Part shown: positions 16,749 through 27,400 of the stretch, piece by piece | How positions within the stretch are numbered: position 1 is the stretch's first letter | How the letters are laid out: each line of letters opens with the position of its first letter | From: JBGNFV01 sp049645705 | GTDB lineage: Bacteria > Bacteroidota > Bacteroidia > Cytophagales > Cyclobacteriaceae | Direction: 5' to 3' | Assembly: GCA_049645705.1 (NCBI GenBank) | Contig: JBARUK010000055.1 | Coordinates: forward strand, 47,756-111,755 | Length of the DNA stretch: 64,000 nucleotides | The notes under the pieces: model-generated | Seen by the model: only the letters and a program-made list of their open reading frames with translations | The model's database searches: none | Told to the model about the DNA's origin: nothing | Made by a program: the position numbers and the translations under genes

Positions 16749-18176
16749 ATGAGCGGAAAAAGAATAATCCTTTGGCTCAGGAATGATCTGCGGCTTCACG
16801 ACAATATTGCCCTGAAAACTGCACTTGAAAATGCAGATGAGATCATCCCTGTTTACTGTTTCGATCCTCGTCACTACCACTCTACAAGCATCGATTTTCC
16901 TAAGACGGGCCCCTACCGCACCCGCTTTTTATTGGAGACTCTCAGTAACCTCCGCGAAAGCTACTGGAAAAAAGGAGCCGATATAATTATAAGGCAGGGA
17001 CTGCCCGAAAGAATTCTTCCTGAGATAGCCAGCCAGTACAATGCCTCCGGCGTAGTGGCTTCAAAAGAAGTTACGTACGAAGAAATATCAGTCGAAGACA
17101 AGCTAGAACAGGCCCTATACTCATTGGGTAAGAGTTTTACCCTCGTGTGGCAATCTACCCTGCTACATACAGATGATATCCCCTGGCCAATTCGTAACCT
17201 GCCCGATACATTCACTGATTTCCGAAAGGAAAGTGAACGCTCTGTAAAGGTCAGGGATACAGTAGCTGTACCTGACAATATACCTTTTCCGAATAACTTG
17301 CAGACAGGCGACCTGCCTGAACCCCAGGACCTGGGTGTGGACGATGCTACTTTCGATAATCGTGGCGTACTAAACTTTAGGGGAGGAGAGGGTGCTGCCC
17401 TGGATCGCCTGCAGGAATACATCTGGGAAAAAGACCTGCTAAAGAGCTATAAGGAAACCCGCAATGCCATGCTGGGGGCCGACTATAGCTCCAAATTCTC
17501 ACCCTGGCTGGCCAATGGCAGTCTTTCTCCGCGCCGGATATACGAAGAGGTCAGAAAGTACGAAAGGGAGAGGGTTGAAAACCAGTCTACCTACTGGTTG
17601 ATCTTTGAGCTGAGGTGGCGTGACTACTTCCGCTTTGTAGCCAAAAAGTATGGCAAGCTTATATTCCTGGAAAAAGGCCCTAAAGAGAAAAGTCTGGACG
17701 ACCTTACCAATGATACTGAAAAATTCAATCAATGGATTGAGGGACGGACAGGTATACCTTTTATCGATGCTAACATGATCGAGATAGCCCGGACGGGCTA
17801 CATGTCTAACCGCGGCAGGCAAAATGTAGCCAGCTTTCTGGTCAAGGACCTGAAAGTCAACTGGACCTGGGGAGCTTCATACTTTGAAAGCCTACTGGTA
17901 GATTATGATCCATGCAGTAACTGGGGCAACTGGTGCTATGTGGCCGGAGTAGGCAATGACCCCAGGAATAATCGCTACTTTAATATCATAAGTCAGGCTA
18001 CTAAGTACGATGGCAAAGGTGAATACGTAAAGCACTGGCTTCCTCAGCTAAAACCTCTGCCATCGTCTATGATACATCATCCGGGATACCAGAAAGAGGA
18101 TGAGCTGCGGGAGTACGGGATAAACCTGCCGGAAGACTACCCCGAGCCGGTAGTAGATTTCGAAAGGTGGGTCTGA
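16749..18176 (+). CDS. Cryptochrome DASH / single-strand photolyase
   Basis: A 475-residue FAD flavoprotein of the photolyase-cryptochrome family. The N-terminal Rossmann part has ILWLRNDLRLHDN, and the C-terminal FAD-binding part has FELRWRDYFRF, GYMSNRGRQNVASFL, and the cry-DASH block DYDPCSNWGNWCYVAGVGNDPR. Cry-DASH proteins repair cyclobutane pyrimidine dimers in single-stranded DNA in blue light and may also signal. The gene lies 51 bases after the SRAP-like gene in the same direction. Its TGA touches the stop of the convergent lipoprotein gene with no gap. Confidence 0.93.
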   Translation: MSGKRIILWLRNDLRLHDNIALKTALENADEIIPVYCFDPRHYHSTSIDFPKTGPYRTRFLLETLSNLRESYWKKGADIIIRQGLPERILPEIASQYNASGVVASKEVTYEEISVEDKLEQALYSLGKSFTLVWQSTLLHTDDIPWPIRNLPDTFTDFRKESERSVKVRDTVAVPDNIPFPNNLQTGDLPEPQDLGVDDATFDNRGVLNFRGGEGAALDRLQEYIWEKDLLKSYKETRNAMLGADYSSKFSPWLANGSLSPRRIYEEVRKYERERVENQSTYWLIFELRWRDYFRFVAKKYGKLIFLEKGPKEKSLDDLTNDTEKFNQWIEGRTGIPFIDANMIEIARTGYMSNRGRQNVASFLVKDLKVNWTWGASYFESLLVDYDPCSNWGNWCYVAGVGNDPRNNRYFNIISQATKYDGKGEYVKHWLPQLKPLPSSMIHHPGYQKEDELREYGINLPEDYPEPVVDFERWV

Positions 18177-18725
18177 TTACCTGATCAGATCTACCAGCCG
18201 AAGGTAGTCCAGCATAGTCCTGCGGTATGCTTCCCTTTCCGCTTTGTCGTCCATTAGGGGCTCCTCCTTATCATTTACCATTATGTACAGGTCATGATCA
18301 TCCTGTATACTGGTATAGATGTCTACGGCCCAGCGGAAATTATCTTCTTTACTTCCGCCTTCAAACACGTATGTGCCTGTGCTATCGGTATCCGGGTCCT
18401 TCCAGTTCACTATCACATTTTCTTCATCGTCCAGATACTCATTAGTTTCCACCACCAGGTAGGCCTGGTCGTACATCCAGTTTAGCGCTATGGCCAGGTT
18501 TACCACAGGATGGTCAGGATTCATATTTCTATCACTGAGTCTGAAGATCTGGATATCCGAACCGGGAAGGCCCTGCTTATCATAAGAGGTTTGCCTGACA
18601 TTTTTAAAGAATAATTCTGATGCATCGGACGTTGTAAAACGAATGTTTTCACGTGAAACACGCTTCTCCTGGTCGCTGCTACAGGCAGCAATAAATATTA
18701 ACAGTATGATACTGAGATATTTCAT
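18177..18725 (-). CDS. Lipoprotein of unknown function
   Basis: A 182-residue exported lipoprotein with a clear lipobox (FIAAC, Cys15). I do not recognise a domain; the mature part is rich in Asp, Glu and Tyr and has no repeats. The coding sequence holds a near match to the ParB site at 18645-18660. It is convergent with cry-DASH, the two stop codons abutting, and has no terminator of its own before that gene. Confidence 0.75.
   Translation of the reverse strand: MKYLSIILLIFIAACSSDQEKRVSRENIRFTTSDASELFFKNVRQTSYDKQGLPGSDIQIFRLSDRNMNPDHPVVNLAIALNWMYDQAYLVVETNEYLDDEENVIVNWKDPDTDSTGTYVFEGGSKEDNFRWAVDIYTSIQDDHDLYIMVNDKEEPLMDDKAEREAYRRTMLDYLRLVDLIR
18645..18660. other. Isolated parS-like site inside the lipoprotein gene
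   Basis: GTTTTCACGTGAAACA matches the ParB-site consensus TGTTTCACGTGAAACA at 14 of 16 positions; the core TTTCACGTGAAA is a perfect palindrome and only the two outermost left bases differ. It lies about 10 kb from the three-site cluster near mnmG. Confidence 0.5.
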
Positions 18726-19013
18726 CGGGTAAAAAACTTAAATAATTGTCCTATTGTTAGGGTTTCAAATTATAAGGATTTCCGTTAATTTCGAAGAGTT
18801 GAATAATTAGTGTGTGATAGGCCCGATCTGGGGCTTCATTTTATAGCATTTCTTACATGACTGTTATTTAAGAAGCAAATAGCTTTATTTTCAGGTCTTC
18901 TAATGTGATTTTTGTTGGACAGAGAATACCATCTCTGTTTGATGGTGCGTTGTTAATGAGTGCACCCCGTATGAATGTGTTATTTTAGGTTTATTGAATA
19001 AACAGAACAGGTT

Positions 19014-20237
19014 ATGAAAAAATTAGTGAGAGTAGCTCAGGGGCTATCGGTCTGTCTGCTGGCTGCGGCTACGCTGACCGGATGCTCGAGCGGCAATCCA
19101 ACAGCCAAGAACCCCGGGCCTATAAGTACGGCTACCGGACTGGCATATAATGAAGACGGCGGTTTTCAGGTAAAAGAATTCCGTGGTCAGCCCGAAGGCC
19201 CTAACCTTGTTTTCATTCAGGGTGGTCGTACCACACTTGGATCCTTCGAAGAAGATGTGGCCTTCACACGTGACAACCTGGAGAGGACTGTAACCGTGTC
19301 TTCTTTCTATATGGATGAAACGGAGGTAGCCAATATCCACTGGCTCGAGTACCTTCACTACGTCAAAGTAGACTCTTCAAGAGAATTTTACAGATCTGCC
19401 CTGCCTGATACTACAGTATGGGCTCGCGATCTTGCCTATAACGACCCCTACGTAGATCACTACCTGCGTTACCCCGGTTTCCGTTATTTTCCTGTAGTAG
19501 GCGTAAGCTGGAAGCAGGCAAATGACTACTGCAAGTGGAGAACTTCCGTAGTAAACTACAGCCTGTATGAGCAGTCAGGCCTCGATGAAATTCCTGCTGA
19601 GGTGGGTGGCCGTATTCCGCTGGAGACTGGCGTAGTGCTTCCTGACTACCGTCTGCCTACAGAAGCAGAGTGGGAATATGCCGCACAGGCACTCATTGGT
19701 ACTCAGTGGCTGGATGAGAACCAGACTCACAAAAGACTTTATCCATGGGATGGCCATGCGCTGCGTAACCCTTACGGTAAGCAGATGGGTTACTTCATGG
19801 CGAACTTTAAGCGTGGGCGTGGTGACTATGCCGGTATAGCTGGTAAGCTAAACGACGGTGCTATGATCACTGCCTACGTATACGAATATCCTCCGAATGA
19901 CTTCGGTCTGTATAACATGGCCGGTAATGTGAACGAATGGGTACTTGACGTTTATCGCCCCCTTTCATTCCAGGACTTCGAAGATATGAACCCTGTACGT
20001 CGTGATGGTACACTCGATCCTTCTACCGAATACGACTCTAAGAGCAACCCGCGCGATACCAGAAGTGGTGTGTACAACTCTCTTGTCACTGACAATGTGA
20101 GAGTATACAAAGGTGGTAGCTGGAAAGACGTAGCTTACTGGATGTCTCCCGGTACCAGAAGGTTCCTGGAGGAAGATAGCTCTACGGCCGCTATCGGATT
20201 CCGTTGTGCTATGATCCGTGCAGGTACTAACTACTAA
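19014..20237 (+). CDS. gldJ: GldJ-like gliding motility lipoprotein (FGE-sulfatase fold)
   Basis: A 407-residue lipoprotein (lipobox TLTGC, Cys24) with one formylglycine-generating-enzyme/sulfatase-modifying domain over most of its length: VFIQGGRTTLG, DETEVANIHWLEYL, VVGVSWKQANDYCKWR, YRLPTEAEWEYAA, YNMAGNVNEWVLDVY and GGSWKD. GldJ is needed for gliding and for stability of other Gld proteins and type IX secretion in Flavobacterium johnsoniae. GldK has the same fold, but gldK sits in a gldKLMN cluster, which is absent here, so GldJ is preferred. It is flanked by a long leader and a strong terminator, so it is monocistronic. Confidence 0.78.
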   Translation: MKKLVRVAQGLSVCLLAAATLTGCSSGNPTAKNPGPISTATGLAYNEDGGFQVKEFRGQPEGPNLVFIQGGRTTLGSFEEDVAFTRDNLERTVTVSSFYMDETEVANIHWLEYLHYVKVDSSREFYRSALPDTTVWARDLAYNDPYVDHYLRYPGFRYFPVVGVSWKQANDYCKWRTSVVNYSLYEQSGLDEIPAEVGGRIPLETGVVLPDYRLPTEAEWEYAAQALIGTQWLDENQTHKRLYPWDGHALRNPYGKQMGYFMANFKRGRGDYAGIAGKLNDGAMITAYVYEYPPNDFGLYNMAGNVNEWVLDVYRPLSFQDFEDMNPVRRDGTLDPSTEYDSKSNPRDTRSGVYNSLVTDNVRVYKGGSWKDVAYWMSPGTRRFLEEDSSTAAIGFRCAMIRAGTNY

Positions 20238-20260
20238 TGCATTCAATAAATCTAAAATAG

Positions 20261-20287
20261 AAAGAGGCTTTCGGGCCTCTTTTTTTA
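20261..20287 (+). terminator. Rho-independent terminator of gldJ
   Basis: AAAGAGGC and GCCTCTTT form an eight-pair stem around a six-base loop (TTTCGG), followed by seven T. It ends just at the stop codon of the convergent comF gene. Confidence 0.9.
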
Positions 20288-20965
20288 TTCCCCGGCAGCC
20301 AGTGCCACTACGCCCACCTCCTTTGCTCCAGCCTCATATAGCACATCCATACAAGCCAGGAGCGTAGCACCTGTGGTGATGACATCGTCCACCAGCATGA
20401 TCCGCCGACCGTGCACCATGGTCCTATCGGTAACACCAAATGCGCCTGATAGCCCTTCCAGTCGCTCTACCCTTCCCTTTTTCGTTTGAGTAGACGTTTT
20501 GCGTATTCTTTTCAGGCTACTCTCCGAGACAGGTAGCCCCATGCTTTTATGCAATCCCTTTGCAATAGCACTGCTCTGGTTATAGCCCCTTTTCCTCATA
20601 CGGGTTTTATGAAGAGGTACTGGCATGATCACGTCCGACCTTGTATCAAACCCTGCCTCCAGGAGTGTATGACCGTACCAGGTACCCAGCAGGGTGCCTA
20701 GTTCCGGCATATTGCCATACTTCAGCTGGTGCAGCATTTTCTGTACTTTACCGGCCTTGGTAAACTTATAGCAGGCGACAGCGTAAGCTATCTTTGTAAG
20801 TCCGTGAAACCTTATGGCGAGCATACTTTCTGTATCCTTATGATAATCGGTACGCGGCAGGTTCATCCTGCAGTCTGTACAAATCAGTTCTTCGCCTTTT
20901 ACCAGGGGAGTATGGCAGGCTTCGCAGCAAGCGGGGTATATAAGGGAAAGAAAATCTGAAAGCAT
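20285..20965 (-). CDS. comF: ComF-family phosphoribosyltransferase-like protein
   Basis: A 226-residue protein of the ComF/GntX group. The N-terminus holds two CxxC pairs (Cys14/17 and Cys29/32) that form a zinc ribbon, and the C-terminal half has the PRPP-binding loop IMLVDDVITTGATL with a preceding PVPLHKTRMRKRGYNQ block. ComF is needed for DNA uptake in transformable bacteria, but in most others its role is unknown. I chose the ATG at 20965 because it starts right at the conserved FLSLIYPACC; the GTG at 21031 would add 22 residues of low conservation. Confidence 0.88.
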   Translation of the reverse strand: MLSDFLSLIYPACCEACHTPLVKGEELICTDCRMNLPRTDYHKDTESMLAIRFHGLTKIAYAVACYKFTKAGKVQKMLHQLKYGNMPELGTLLGTWYGHTLLEAGFDTRSDVIMPVPLHKTRMRKRGYNQSSAIAKGLHKSMGLPVSESSLKRIRKTSTQTKKGRVERLEGLSGAFGVTDRTMVHGRRIMLVDDVITTGATLLACMDVLYEAGAKEVGVVALAAGE

Positions 20966-21057
20966 ATCCGGTTTTTCCGCAAAAATAAGGATGTCTCGCC
21001 ATGTAGCAAGATGAAGGTTTACAATAAGCACCTATATTGCATACTCAAATTTCGAAG

Positions 21058-21408
21058 ATGAGCATAGTTCAAGAATTCAACGATTACAGGAGCCAGATGA
21101 ACGAAAAGATCATGGCTTCCGATAATAAGGTTATCAAAAGGATATTCAACCTGGATACAAACGCTTTTGCTCCGGGAGCGCTGGATGCCCGCACTAAAGA
21201 GATGCTGGGCCTGGTATCATCCATGGTATTGCGCTGTGACGACTGTATAAGGTATCATCTGGGTAAGTGTAAGGAAGTAGGGCTAACCTCAAGTGAGGTA
21301 CACGAAGTTTTTGCTATAGCCAACCTGGTAGGAGGTACCATCGTCATACCTCATCTGAGGCGGGCGGTTGAGTACTGGGAAGCACTCGAAAACGAAGAAA
21401 ATGCCTGA
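21058..21408 (+). CDS. Carboxymuconolactone decarboxylase / AhpD-like protein
   Basis: A 116-residue all-helical protein of the CMD/AhpD family. The active CxxC is in LRCDDCIRYHL, with the expected downstream helix EVHEVFAIANLVGG. Such proteins act as small peroxidase or thiol-redox partners. The ATG at 21058 is preferred over the TTG at 21037. The gene overlaps the next one by eight bases and probably forms a three-gene unit with xth. Confidence 0.85.
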   Translation: MSIVQEFNDYRSQMNEKIMASDNKVIKRIFNLDTNAFAPGALDARTKEMLGLVSSMVLRCDDCIRYHLGKCKEVGLTSSEVHEVFAIANLVGGTIVIPHLRRAVEYWEALENEENA

Positions 21409-21769
21409 TAAAAACCAGCGCGATCTGGACCTTGAAAAAAAGTGGTTCAGGCTGTTGACCCTATTGGAAAAAGAAATAGGTAAAAGACCTGCAGACCTCA
21501 ACAGCGTATTGTTTCTCATAGGAGTACAGGAGCTGGGCAAGGGGCCCATTCCGTTTTCCAAAGAAGAAAAGCAGGACCTTATGCATATCGGAATTTGCAA
21601 AGTTCTCAGCCAGTCAGGCTTTTACGAACTGGAAGGGCTGGACGAAGAGGGCTGGCCCCACTGGAAACTGGTCAAAAAACTTCCGCGTATAAGCACCGAT
21701 GAGCAGGAGAAGATACTGCAGATGCATGTTCTCGATTATTTTGAAACTGAATACGGATATTCTTTATAG
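21401..21769 (+). CDS. Conserved hypothetical protein
   Basis: A 122-residue soluble, charged protein with no motif I recognise. It begins MPDKNQRDLDLEKKW and contains LNSVLFLIGVQELG, which suggests a small helical domain. The start overlaps the end of the AhpD-like gene, and its TAG shares a base with the GTG start of xth, so translation of the three is probably coupled. Function is unknown. Confidence 0.72.
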   Translation: MPDKNQRDLDLEKKWFRLLTLLEKEIGKRPADLNSVLFLIGVQELGKGPIPFSKEEKQDLMHIGICKVLSQSGFYELEGLDEEGWPHWKLVKKLPRISTDEQEKILQMHVLDYFETEYGYSL

Positions 21770-22539
21770 TGACAGTAAAGATTCTTTCTTACAATGTGAA
21801 CGGCATCAGAGCCGCTATAAAAAAGGGTTTTGTCGATTGGCTACGGGCGGCAAACCCTGATATTTTATGTCTGCAGGAACTCAAGGCAATGCAGGAACAG
21901 GTAGACCTCACGCCATTTCGGGAACTGGGGTATGAGTACATCATCTGGCATTCGGCTGAGAAGAAAGGATATAGCGGGGTAGCTATATTTTCTAAGATTC
22001 CACCGGTTTCCTATACTATCGGTTGCGATATGGCCATCTATGATTGCGAAGGCAGAGTGGTTGTAGCTGATTTCGATGGATTTTCAGTTATGTCCGTATA
22101 CATGCCCAGTGGTAGTCGGGGTGATATCAGACAGACATTCAAGATGCAGTGGCTGGATGACTTCGACCACTATATAAGCAAGCTACGGACAGAAAAGCCC
22201 GGACTTGTCATTTGTGGAGACTTCAATATCTGCCACCAGGCTATCGACATTCATAATCCGGTGGGCAATAAAAACAGTTCCGGGTTTTTACCAGAAGAAC
22301 GGCAATGGATGTCCGATTTTCTTGCCAGTGGATTTATCGATACCTTCCGTACTTTAAACCCTGACCCTCATCATTATACGTGGTGGAGCTACAGGGCAGG
22401 GGCAAGGAAGAAAAATCTTGGCTGGCGGATTGATTACCACATGATCAGTAACAACCTGAAAGACAGGCTGAAACGATCAGTTATTCTGCCAGACGCTATT
22501 CATTCCGATCATTGTCCGATATTGCTTGAAATAGAATAA
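21769..22539 (+). CDS. xth: Exodeoxyribonuclease III
   Basis: AP endonuclease and 3'-5' exonuclease of the ExoIII family, 256 residues. Catalytic and metal-binding parts are visible: ILSYNVNGIRAA, the Glu in CLQELKA, the Tyr-containing SVYMPSG, the Asp-Asn in CGDFNICH, DYHMIS and the terminal Asp-His in HSDHCPILLE. The start is GTG, with overlap TAGTG to the preceding gene. It cuts at abasic sites produced by glycosylases such as Tag and MutY in this window. Confidence 0.93.
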   Translation: MTVKILSYNVNGIRAAIKKGFVDWLRAANPDILCLQELKAMQEQVDLTPFRELGYEYIIWHSAEKKGYSGVAIFSKIPPVSYTIGCDMAIYDCEGRVVVADFDGFSVMSVYMPSGSRGDIRQTFKMQWLDDFDHYISKLRTEKPGLVICGDFNICHQAIDIHNPVGNKNSSGFLPEERQWMSDFLASGFIDTFRTLNPDPHHYTWWSYRAGARKKNLGWRIDYHMISNNLKDRLKRSVILPDAIHSDHCPILLEIE

Positions 22540-22593
22540 GGCCTATCTTTTGATTGAATCGGCTTTTTCGGTATTTTTTAGTTTTAACTGAAG

Positions 22594-24372
22594 ATGGGTA
22601 TCATGAGAAAGCCGCTATGGTTGGCCATATTATTTTTTATCAGCATCAGTACCTTCTACTCCTGTGCAGGTGGTAGAAGCGAAGAAAGTATCAACGGAGA
22701 CAAAACCTACCGTGAAGCTAAGGGCAACCGGTTCTACGGAGGTATTCTGAAGGTAAACGAGAGCGAGTACATTCGGAATCTCTTCCCTCACAACATTACC
22801 GATGTATATTCTTACCGGGTAGCCTCACAGGTATATGAGGGGCTCTTCAAGTTCAACTCCGAAACCCTTGAAGTAGAGAACAGCCTAGTCAATAACTATT
22901 CTGTAGACGAATCTGGCAAGGTCTACAAGTTCAACCTGAAGAAGGGTGTATTCTACCATAACGACATTTGCTTTACTGATGGCCAGGGACGGGAAATGAC
23001 GGCAGATGACGTGGCGTACTGTTTTACCCGGCTGGCCACGCCCCATAGAAATAATCAAAATACGTCCATCTTTCGAGGACTTATAGACGGAGCAGAAGAA
23101 TGGTATCAGAAAGCTTCTGCAGGCAGTACACCTTCCGGATACCTTAGGGGCATACGAGTACTGGACCGCTATACCGTCGAAATCACCCTTACCAAGCCTA
23201 ATGCTATCTTTCCTGTACACCTGGCCCGGCCCCCCTGCTTCATATATCCTCGTGAGGCGGAAGAAAAGTACGGGCAAGAGTTACGCATAAAAGCCGTCGG
23301 CACCGGCCCATTCACTATGGGCGAGGTAAGTGAGGACATCAGCATCCTGCTGCGCCGCTTCGAGAGGTATCATGGTAAAGACCAGTTTGGTAACCAGTTG
23401 CCATTCCTGGATGCCATCAGCATTCAGTTTCTTAAAGATAAAAAGTCAGAATTGCTGGAATTCAAAAAAGGTAACCTCGATATCATCTATCGCCTTCCGA
23501 CTGATTACATCATTCAGATACTGGAAGAAAGCTCTAATAATGAAGGAGAATACAGCCAGTATAACCTGCAACGTGTGCCCGAAATGGTGACCCAGTTTAT
23601 TGCATTACAAAACAGGCACCAGGTATTCGACGACATTAACGTACGTAAAGCCTTTAACTATGCTATTGATCGGCAGAAGATACTGGACTTTGTACTGAAC
23701 GGAGAAGGGTTCGCCCCCGGACATCATGGCATCACGCCACCTGTATTCAGCAACTACGATACGGAAGCTATCCCCGGCTATTCTTTTAAACCTGACTCTG
23801 CCAGGTTGCTGCTCAGAAGAGCAGGATATCCCGATGGCAAAAACTTCCCCTCTGTAGAGCTGATACTGAATGCCGAAGGTGAACGTAATACGAATGTAGC
23901 CGTAGAGATACAGAAAGAGCTAAAGGATAACCTCAATGTGGATGTGAAACTGACCGTTATGCCCTTTGCCCAAATGCTGGACATGGGCTATAAAGGTACT
24001 TTTGACCTGATGCGTGCGGCCTGGTATGCGGATTATCCGCACCCCGAAAGCTTCCTGTGGCTGTTCCATGGTAAAGATGTGCCTTCCGGAAGAGACGAGC
24101 TGTCTTATCCTAACATGATGCGCTATAAAAATGCCCGGTTCGACCGCCTCTACGAAGAAGCACTGGCAAAACGTGATCTGGAAGGCGCAGGAGAGTTGTT
24201 TGCACGTGCAGAAAAAGTAATGATGAAGGATGCACCTGTCATCATCTTATGGTATGACGAGGGATACCGCTTGCTGCATTCTTACGTGAAGAATTTTCCT
24301 AATAACGGCATGCAATACCGTGACTATGCGGAAGTATATTTCCAGAGGGCGAAAAAATTGGAAACTATGTAG
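22594..24372 (+). CDS. ABC-type peptide solute-binding lipoprotein (family 5)
   Basis: A 592-residue lipoprotein (lipobox FYSC, Cys24) of the extracellular solute-binding family 5, which bind oligopeptides, nickel or related solutes. Typical blocks are VYEGLFKFN, FHPV-type lobe segment replaced by YKFNLKKGVFYHND, MTADDVAYCFTRL, VRKAFNYAIDRQKI and PNMMRYKN. No permease or ATPase gene is next to it, so the transporter must be elsewhere or it works as a stand-alone binding protein. It is the last gene before a 62-base gap to the DUF4175 gene. Confidence 0.85.
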   Translation: MGIMRKPLWLAILFFISISTFYSCAGGRSEESINGDKTYREAKGNRFYGGILKVNESEYIRNLFPHNITDVYSYRVASQVYEGLFKFNSETLEVENSLVNNYSVDESGKVYKFNLKKGVFYHNDICFTDGQGREMTADDVAYCFTRLATPHRNNQNTSIFRGLIDGAEEWYQKASAGSTPSGYLRGIRVLDRYTVEITLTKPNAIFPVHLARPPCFIYPREAEEKYGQELRIKAVGTGPFTMGEVSEDISILLRRFERYHGKDQFGNQLPFLDAISIQFLKDKKSELLEFKKGNLDIIYRLPTDYIIQILEESSNNEGEYSQYNLQRVPEMVTQFIALQNRHQVFDDINVRKAFNYAIDRQKILDFVLNGEGFAPGHHGITPPVFSNYDTEAIPGYSFKPDSARLLLRRAGYPDGKNFPSVELILNAEGERNTNVAVEIQKELKDNLNVDVKLTVMPFAQMLDMGYKGTFDLMRAAWYADYPHPESFLWLFHGKDVPSGRDELSYPNMMRYKNARFDRLYEEALAKRDLEGAGELFARAEKVMMKDAPVIILWYDEGYRLLHSYVKNFPNNGMQYRDYAEVYFQRAKKLETM

Positions 24373-24434
24373 AGGTTAGTTTCCGTTTGAAGTAGTAGGA
24401 TAATAGTGCAGCGCGGCGGAACGTTTAAATAAAT

Positions 24435-27400
24435 ATGAGTCAAGACAATTCCATAGACACCCTTCTCAGAAAACTCCGGGAATACAAAAGGAAGTATTAC
24501 CTGAACAAGCTTTTGAAAGGGAGTATACTGGCATTAGCTCTATTACTTACCGCTTTTCTGTTTGCCAACTCAGTCGACTATGGCTTTAAGCTACCTTCTA
24601 CAGGCCGTACGGTCATCGTTATTGTCTTTGCGCTGGTAAGCCTCCTTACGCTGGTCTGGTATGTGATCCGTCCTGCTTATAAGCTCATAACTAATGACCG
24701 CCAGCTAAGTAATGAGGAAGCAGCCCGTCAGATAGGTAAATACTTCCCTGATATCAGCGATAAGCTGCTCAATACCTTGCAACTGGCTGGTATCTCAGAC
24801 CGTGACAATGCACTGGTACAGGCCAGCATCCGGCAGCGTACCAGGGAGATAAACGTGGTGCCGTTTTCTTCCGCCATTAACCTGGGCGACAATAAGCGAT
24901 ACCTGAGGTATGTCATTGTACCTGCGCTGGCCATTATGGTTATAATGTTATTTGTGCCACAGCTATTCACAGAAAGCACACCCCGGCTCGTAAAATTCAA
25001 CACCGAAATTATCGACGAGGCTCCTTTCAGTTTTAATATACCTGAGCAGTTGCAGGCTTTTAGAAACGAAGATTATACCCTTACCATCAATACGGAGGGC
25101 AACACTCTGCCTGAAGATGCTTTCATGGAACTCAACGGCCGCAGGATCAAGATGAAACAGGGTACCGAAAGCGGCCAGTTCATTCATACATTCAGCAGGA
25201 TCAAGCAAGACTTGTCATTTACCATAGAAGCCGCGGGTTACTCCGCCGGCTCACATACTATAGAAGTAGTAGACCGGCCTGACCTAAAAAACTTCGCTGT
25301 CTTTCTGGATTACCCTGCCTACCTGAAGTTAGAAGACAAGCGGCTTGAAAATACCGGAAACCTTCAGGTGCCCGAAGGTACCAATATCAAATGGACCTTC
25401 AATGCATTGGCAAGTAGCGAAATGGGCATCTTATTTAGCGATAAAGATAGTTTAATTCCACTTAAAAGGGAATCGGAGAGTGTTTTCGCTTATGAGAAGC
25501 AAATTACTAGCTCTCAGTCCTATGATATATCTCTTAAAAACGCTTACAGCGAAAATAAGAACAAGATCAGGTATACGCTTGATGTTATAAAAGACAAGTC
25601 TCCGCAGATTTCCCTGGAAACACTACAGGATACTCTGCTTTATAACTACCTGATAGTAGGTGGTAACATTAGCGACGACCATGGCATAAGCGATCTGGCC
25701 CTGTACTATCGCCAGGTGAATGAAAATAACAATGCTACTTCTTCATATGCACGAATCCCATTGTCGTTCGACAGAGCCAGCAACAACCAGAGCTACTACT
25801 ATCAGTGGCTTCTCGATAGCCTTGCCATACGGGAAGGCTCCGCTATTGAATACTTTGTACAGGTAAGAGACAATGATGCCCTTAATGGCAGAAAAGCTAC
25901 CAGGACAGGAGTGTATAAATTTTCTGTACCCGAAAGAAGAAAGGTAAACGAAGAGCTTGAAAAAGCCGGAAAAGAAACTCAGCGTAAGGCTGAAGAAACC
26001 TTAGACAAAGTAGAAGATCTGCAGAAAAAGATCGAAGATGCCAGTAACAGACTAAAGGGTAAAAATAATTTCAACTGGCAAGACAAAAAGGCTATTGAGG
26101 AGCTGATAAAGAAGCGTGAGGAAATAGAGAAGGAGATTGAGCAGCTACAGGAGAAAGCCCGCAATGAAGCTGAGAAGCGCTCCAGATTTAACCAGCAGGA
26201 TGAGGAAATAGGTGAAAAAGCCGAGCAACTACAGGAGCTGATGGAGGAGCTGCTGGACGATGAGACTAAAAAGCTATATGAAGAACTTCAGAAGTTGCTG
26301 GAAGAGAATATGTCGCTTCCTGAGTTCCAGGAGCAATTAGACCAGATTGAAAATAAGGAAGAAAACCTAAAAGAAGAACTGGAAAGAACGCTCGAACTGT
26401 TCAAGCAAATGAAAATGGAGAACAAGCTCGACCAGACTGTTCAGGACCTGGATGACCTGATCGACAAACAGGAGGAGCTGAAGGAAAAAACTGATGATAA
26501 GGAGAGTGATGCCAGTCAGCTGGAAAAAGAACAGGAAGAGCTTAACCAGGAATTTGAAGACTTGCAAAAAGAACTGGATCAGCTACAGGAACTGAACCAG
26601 GAAATGAAGCGGCCCAAAAGCATGCCGGATTACCAGGAAGAACGCCAGGAAATTAGCGAAGAGATGAAGAAGGCTTCTGAGGAACTACAGAAGAACCAGA
26701 AAAAAAAGGCCAGCCAGAGCCAGAAGAATTCAGGTAAGAAAATGGAGCAGATGAAGCAGTCGCTGCAGCAGATGCAAAACAATATGCAGATGTCCATGAT
26801 GCAGGAAAATCTGGGCGATCTGAGGCAAGTAGTAGACAACCTGATAGAGTTGTCCTTCGACCAGGAAAACCTTTTAAAGCAATTCAGGGAAGTATCACAG
26901 AGTGACCCGCGTTTTGTAGAGCTGTCGCAGGAGCAACTTAAACTTGAAGATGATGCACAGGTGATTAAAGATAGTCTGGTAGCCTTGAGCGAACGCGTTT
27001 TTCAGTTGAGTAGTTTTATCACGCGTGAGATGGGTAAAATGAACCAGCACATGGAAGGAAGTATGGATGCCCTGAAGGAAAGGAACAGGGGCAAGGCTCT
27101 CTCCGAGCAGCAGTTTGCCATGACTTCAATGAACAATCTCGCCCTTATGCTGGACGATGTACTGCAGCAGATGCAACAGCAAATGGCAGATGCTATGGGT
27201 ATGCCCCAGCAAAAGCAGGGAGAAAGCAGCCAGCCAAGCCTTGGCCAGCTACAGCAGCAACTGAACAGCGAAATACAGGAATTAAAGAAGAGTGGCAAAA
27301 GCGGTAGGAAACTATCGGAAGAACTGGCTAAATTGGCTGCTGAACAGGAGAGGATAAGAAAAGCTCTCCAACAACAAATGCAGAATGGTACCGGAGGCCA

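Noticed and set aside
24201..24210. TGCACGTGCA palindrome as another ParB site
   Set aside because: It shares only the CACGTG core with parS and lies in a coding frame; flanks do not match.
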